Position numbers and translations under genes: made by a program. A stretch of DNA of 64,000 nt. It comes from Isochrysis galbana (Eukaryota > Haptophyta > Isochrysidales > Isochrysidaceae). The notes under the pieces are model-generated. The model ran no database searches. It saw nothing but the letters and a program-made list of their open reading frames with translations, and was not told the origin of the DNA. Positions 61,801 to 64,000 of this stretch are shown here, one piece after another (position 1 is the first letter of the stretch; each line of letters opens with the position of its first letter). The stretch covers positions 1,859,582 through 1,923,581 of the forward strand of contig CM030941.1 in the NCBI GenBank assembly GCA_018136815.1, given 5' to 3'.

Positions 61801-64000
61801 CCCGTCGCCGCCGCCCCCGTCGCCCCCGCCCTCGCCGCCGCCACCATCGCCGCCGCCTCCCTCGCCGCCGCCCCCGTCCCCACCGCCCCCGTCGCCGCCG
61901 CCCCCGTCGCCGCCGCCATCGCCCCCGCCACCATCGCCCCCGCCGCCCTCGCCGCCGCCTCCTTCGCCGCCGCCCCCATCGCCACCGCCGCCGTCGCCGC
62001 CGCCGCCGTCGCCTCCACCCCCGTCGCCTCCACCCCCATCACCACCACCCCATCGCCACCACCGCCGTCGCCACCCCCGCCGTCGCCGCCACCCCCTTCG
62101 CCTCCACCCCCCTCGCCGCCGCCGCCGTCGCCGCCGCCGCCGTCGCCGCCGCCGCCGTCGCCGCCACCCCATCGCCGCCGCCGCCATCGCCGCCTCCCCC
62201 ATCGCCACCCCCGCCATCGCCGCCGCCTCCGTCGCCGCCGCCCCCCTCGCCCCCGCCGCCGTCACCGCCGCCGCCTTCGCCGCCGCCACCATCGCCTCCG
62301 CCGCCATCGCCACCGCCGCCTTCACCACCACCTCCGTCGCCACCGCCCCCATCGCCGCCGCCCCCATCGCCGCCACCGCCGTCGCCGCCTCCGCCATCGC
62401 CGCCGCCTCCATCGCCGCCGCCGCCATCGCCGCCGCCGCCATCGCCACCCCCGCCGTCTCCGCCGCCGCCGTCGCCGCCGCCACCGTCGCCGCCGCCCCC
62501 GTCGCCCCCGCCCTCGCCGCCGCCACCGTCGCCACCGCCGCCCTCGCCGCCGCCTCCTTCGCCGCCGCCACCATCGCCACCGCCACCATCGCCCCCGCCG
62601 CCATCGCCGCCGCCGCCATCGCCGCCGCCCCCATCGCCGCCGCCCCCATCGCCACCCCCGCCGTCGCCGCCGCCCCCCTCGCCGCCGCCCCCCTCGCCGC
62701 CGCCCCCCTCGCCGCCGCCCCCCTCGCCGCCGCCTCCGTCGCCGCCGCCCCCCTCGCCCCGCCGCCGTCGCCGCCGCCGCCGTCGCCGCCGCCGCCATCG
62801 CCACCGCCGCCATCGCCACCGCCCCCGTCGCCGCCCCCCCCATCGCCCCCGCCGCCGTCACCGCCGCCGCCTTCGCCGCCGCCACCATCGCCTCCGCCGC
62901 CATCGCCTCCGCCGCCTTCACCTCCACCTCCGTCGCCACCGCCCCCATCGCCGCCGCCCCCATCGCCGCCACCACCATCGCCGCCGCCCCCATCGCCGCC
63001 GCCGCCTTCGCCCCCGCCTCCCTCACCGCCGCCTCCCTCGCCGCCGCCTCCCTCGCCGCCGCCTCCCTCGCCGCCGCCCCCATCGCCCCCGCCGCCATCG
63101 CCCCCGCCGCCATCGCCCCCGCCGCCATCGCCTCCACCCCCATCACCACCACCCCCATCGCCGCCGCCGCCATCGCCACCCCCTCCGTCGCCGCCACCCC
63201 CGTCGCCGCCACCCCCCTCGCCGCCGCCGCCGTCGCCGCCACCCCCATCGCCGCCGCCGCCATCGCCGCCACCCCCGTCGCCGCCCCCGCCATCGCCGCC
63301 TCCCCCATCGCCACCCCCGCCATCGCCGCCGCCTCCGTCGCCGCCGCCCCCCTCGCCCCCGCCGCCGTCACCGCCGCCGCCTTCGCCGCCGCCACCATCG
63401 CCTCCGCCGCCATCGCCACCGCCGCCTTCACCGCCTCCTCCGTCGCCACCGCCGCCATCGCCGCCGCCCCCATCGCCGCCACCGCCGTCGCCGCCTCCGC
63501 CATCGCCGCCGCCTCCATCGCCGCCGCCGCCATCGCCGCCGCCGCCATCGCCACCCCCGCCGTCTCCGCCGCCGCCGTCGCCGCCGCCACCGTCGCCGCC
63601 ACCCCCGTCGCCCCCGCCCTCGCCGCCGCCACCATCGCCACCGCCGCCCTCGCCGCCGCCTCCTTCGCCGCCGCCACCATCGCCACCGCCACCATCGCCC
63701 CCGCCGCCATCGCCGCCGCCGCCATCGCCGCCCCCGCCATCGCCACCCCCGCCGTCGCCACCCCCGCCGTCGCCGCCACCCCCCTCGCCGCCGCCCCCCT
63801 CGCCGCCGCCCCCCTCGCCACCCCCCCCCTCGCCGCCGCCTCCGTCGCCGCCGCCCCCCTCGCCCCCGCCGCCGTCGCCGCCGCCGCCGTCGCCGCCGCC
63901 ACCATCGCCTCCGCCGCCATCGCCACCGCCCCCGTCGCCGCCCCCCCATCGCCCCCGCCGCCGTCACCGCCGCCGCCTTCGCCGCCGCCACCGTCCCCTC
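55822..64000 (+). CDS. giant SPPPP-repeat secreted protein (hydroxyproline-rich), 5' part
   Basis: The ATG at 55822 gives MRSWLISLIALQELLPQSEA, a plausible signal peptide, followed directly by SPPPP repeats encoded by 15-bp units such as TCGCCGCCGCCGCCA. The repeat fills the remaining 8.1 kb and leaves the window. Codons for Ser are almost always TCG, with TCA and TCC minor. The plus frame is broken by at least seven missing C residues inside C-runs (near 56718, 58514, 58841, 62049, 62169, 62757, 63947). Such losses could be sequencing collapse or true decay. Groups of three shifts restore the frame. The protein would be a rigid polyproline-II rod in wall or scales, as in pherophorins and extensins. 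The C-terminal domain is not seen. Long minus-strand Ala/Met and Gly/Asp frames are shadows. Confidence 0.5.
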   Translation, partial: MRSWLISLIALQELLPQSEAQGFPLLPPSPPPPSPPPPSPPPPRRLPLASAAVAAAAFAAATIAAAPIAAAIAAATIAAATLTAATIAAAAIAAAAVAPTALAPAAIPAAIAPAAITPTAITPAAIAPAAIAAPAVAAATIATAAIAAAAVAATPIAAAAIAAPPIATPAIAAASVAAATLATPPVTAAAFAAATIASAAIAAAAVTPAPIAAAPIAATPIAAAPIAATPVAPATLTAATIATASFAAAPVPTAPIAATAVTASAIAAAPIAAAALAPATFTAASLAAAPVPTAPVAAAPSPPPSPPPPSPPPPSPPPPSPPPPSPPPPSPPPPSPPPPSPPPPSPPPPSPPRPSPPPPSPPPPSPPPPSPPPPSPPPPSPPPPSPPPPSPPPPSPPPPSPPPPSPPPPSPPPPSPPPPSPPPPSPPPPSPPPPSPPPPSPPPPSPPPPSPPPPSPPPPSPPPSPPPPSPPPPSPPPPSPPPPSPPPPSPPPSPPPPSPPPPSPPPPSPPPPSPPPPSPPPPSPPPPSPPPPSPPPPSPPPPLPPPPSPPPPSPPPPSPPPPSPPPPSPPPPSPPPPSPPPPSPPPPSPPPPSPPPPSPPPPSPPPPSPPPPSPPPPSPPPPSPPPPSPPPPSPPPPSPPPPSPPPSPPPPSPPPPSPPPPSPPPPSPPPPSPPPSPPPPSPPPPSPPPPSPPPPSPPPPSPPPPSPPPPSPPPPSPPTPSPPPPSPPPPSPPPPSPPPPSPPPPSPPPPSPPPPSPPPPSPPPPSPPPPSPPPPSPPPPSPPPPSPPPPSPPPPSPPPPSPPPPSPPPPSPPPPSPPPPSPPPPSPPPSPPPPSPPPPSPPPPSPPPPSPPPPSPPPPSPPPPSPPPPSPPPPSPPPPSPPPPSPPPPSPPPPSPPPHRRHHHRRRPHRRRRHRPRHPHRRLPRRRLPRRRPRPHRPRRRRPRRPRPRPRHHRPRRPRRRLRRRRPPRPRRRHRRRLRRRHHRLRRLRLRRLRRHLRRHRPHRHRPIAATTIAAAPIAAAAIATATLTAASLAAASLAAAPVPAASLAATPVAPALAPATIAPAALAAASFAAAPIATAAVAAAAVASTPIASTPITTTPITAPAIATPAVAATPVAAAAVAAAAVAATTIAAAAVAATPIAAAAIAAAAIATPAIAAASVAATAVASSAIAPAAIATAAIAAAAIATPAVSAAAIAAATVAATPVAPALAAATIAAASLAAAPVPTAPVAAAPVAPALAAATIATAALAAASLAASAIATAAIAPAAIATAAIASTPITTTPIAAAAIATPSVAATPVAATPLAAAAVAATPIAAAAIAASPIATPAIAASPIATPAIAAASVAATAVAASAIATAAIAPAAIAAAAIATPAVSAAAIAAATVAATPVAPALAAATIATASLAAATVPTAPVAAASLAAAPLAPAAVTAAAVAAATIASAAIASAAFTATSVATAPIATAPIAATTIAAAPIAAAAIAPATLTAASLAAASLAAAPVPTAPVAAAPVAPALAPATIAPAALAAASVAAAPLAPAAVTAAAFAAATIASAAFASAAFAATSVATAPIATAPIAATTIAAAPIAAAAIATATLTAASLAAASLAAAPVPAASLAATPVAPALAPATIATAALAAASFAAAPIATAAVAAAAVASTPIASTPITTTPITAPAIATPAIATPAVAAAAVAAAAVAAAAVAAAAVAATPIAAAAIAAPPIATPAIAAASVAATAVASSAIAPAAIATAAIAAAAIATPAVSAAAIAAATVAATPVAPALAAATIAAASLAAAPVPTAPVAAAPVAPALAAATIATAALAAASLAASAIATAAIAPAAIATAAIASTPITTTPIAAAAIATPSVAATPVAATPLAAAAVAATPIAAAAIAASPIATPAIAASPIATPAIAAASVAAAPLAPAAVTAAAFAAATIASAAIATAAFTATSVATAPIATAPIAATTIAAAPIAAAAIAPATLTAASLAAASLAAAPVPTSPVAAAPVAPALAAATIAAASLAAAPVPTAPVAAAPVAAAIAPATIAPAALAAASFAAAPIATAAVAAAAVASTPVASTPITTTPSPPPPSPPPPSPPPPSPPPPSPPPPSPPPPSPPPPSPPPHRRRRHRRLPHRHPRHRRRLRRRRPPRPRRRHRRRLRRRHHRLRRHRHRRLHHHLRRHRPHRRRPHRRHRRRRLRHRRRLHRRRRHRRRRHRHPRRLRRRRRRRHRRRRPRRPRPRRRHRRHRRPRRRLLRRRHHRHRHHRPRRHRRRRHRRRPHRRRPHRHPRRRRRPPRRRPPRRRPPRRRPPRRRLRRRRPPRPAAVAAAAVAAAAIATAAIATAPVAAPPIAPAAVTAAAFAAATIASAAIASAAFTSTSVATAPIAAAPIAATTIAAAPIAAAAFAPASLTAASLAAASLAAASLAAAPIAPAAIAPAAIAPAAIASTPITTTPIAAAAIATPSVAATPVAATPLAAAAVAATPIAAAAIAATPVAAPAIAASPIATPAIAAASVAAAPLAPAAVTAAAFAAATIASAAIATAAFTASSVATAAIAAAPIAATAVAASAIAAASIAAAAIAAAAIATPAVSAAAVAAATVAATPVAPALAAATIATAALAAASFAAATIATATIAPAAIAAAAIAAPAIATPAVATPAVAATPLAAAPLAAAPLATPPLAAASVAAAPLAPAAVAAAAVAAATIASAAIATAPVAAPPSPPPPSPPPPSPPPPSP

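Noticed and set aside
55785-63991. Minus-strand frames of up to 1,393 codons (Ala/Met-rich or Gly/Asp-rich)
   Set aside because: They are the antisense of the plus-strand SPPPP repeat. The plus frame has a signal peptide and a known protein style.

Overview
This is GC-rich nuclear DNA from a eukaryote, most likely a unicellular flagellated alga. Genes have short GT-AG introns (about 43-184 nt) and one GC-AG intron. Conserved eukaryotic proteins are present: COP9 signalosome subunit 2, the CCR4-NOT scaffold NOT1, an F-box/FIST protein and a REXO4-type exonuclease. There are two SPPPP-rich secreted wall-type proteins and a gene resembling plastid phytyl ester synthases. Proline-rich wall proteins, short introns and the high mobile-element load would suit a haptophyte or a volvocine-like green alga. 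The sequence alone does not settle which, and I see no bacterial operon, CRISPR array or tRNA.

Layout. 0-1.1 kb: 5' part of an EF-hand gene (minus). 2.66-10.1 kb: a chromodomain Ty3/gypsy LTR retrotransposon (minus) with two 437-bp LTRs; its 5' LTR is split by a 938-bp retroelement flanked by a 15-bp target-site duplication. 11.5-13.75 kb: six-exon F-box/FIST gene (plus). 14.46-14.80 kb: a perfect (CA)172 tract. 15.2-17.1 kb: LINE, hAT and Crypton-like debris. 17.8-20.1 kb: a gene whose reading frame joins an RNase H domain to a REXO4-like exonuclease. 20.4-24.5 kb: nested retroelements, including LINE insertions with exact target duplications and a hAT-like element that splits a LINE frame. 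24.6-27.2 kb: CSN2 (nine exons, minus). 30.3-31.3 kb: Trp/Arg-repeat (Sfi1-like) protein, divergent from the intronless 7.9-kb NOT1 gene (31.8-39.7 kb). 40.3-42.3 kb: an alpha/beta hydrolase gene cut off by a second copy of the 938-bp retroelement family. 44.5-47.2 kb: a multipass membrane protein. 47.3-49.0 kb: a pherophorin-like protein with two related Cys modules joined by a proline-rich linker. 50.0-54.4 kb: MITE-like, LINE, hAT, chromodomain and LTR fragments. 55.8-64.0 kb: an 8-kb SPPPP-coding repeat running off the window, with 15-bp, about 560-bp and about 1.69-kb periodicities.

The host genes are housekeeping or cell-surface genes without an evident shared pathway. The space between them is largely mobile DNA. 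The strongest unusual signals are the RNase H/REXO4 fusion, the LINE family that ends in a sense-strand T-run with exact target duplications, the recoverable nested insertions, and the higher-order SPPPP array.
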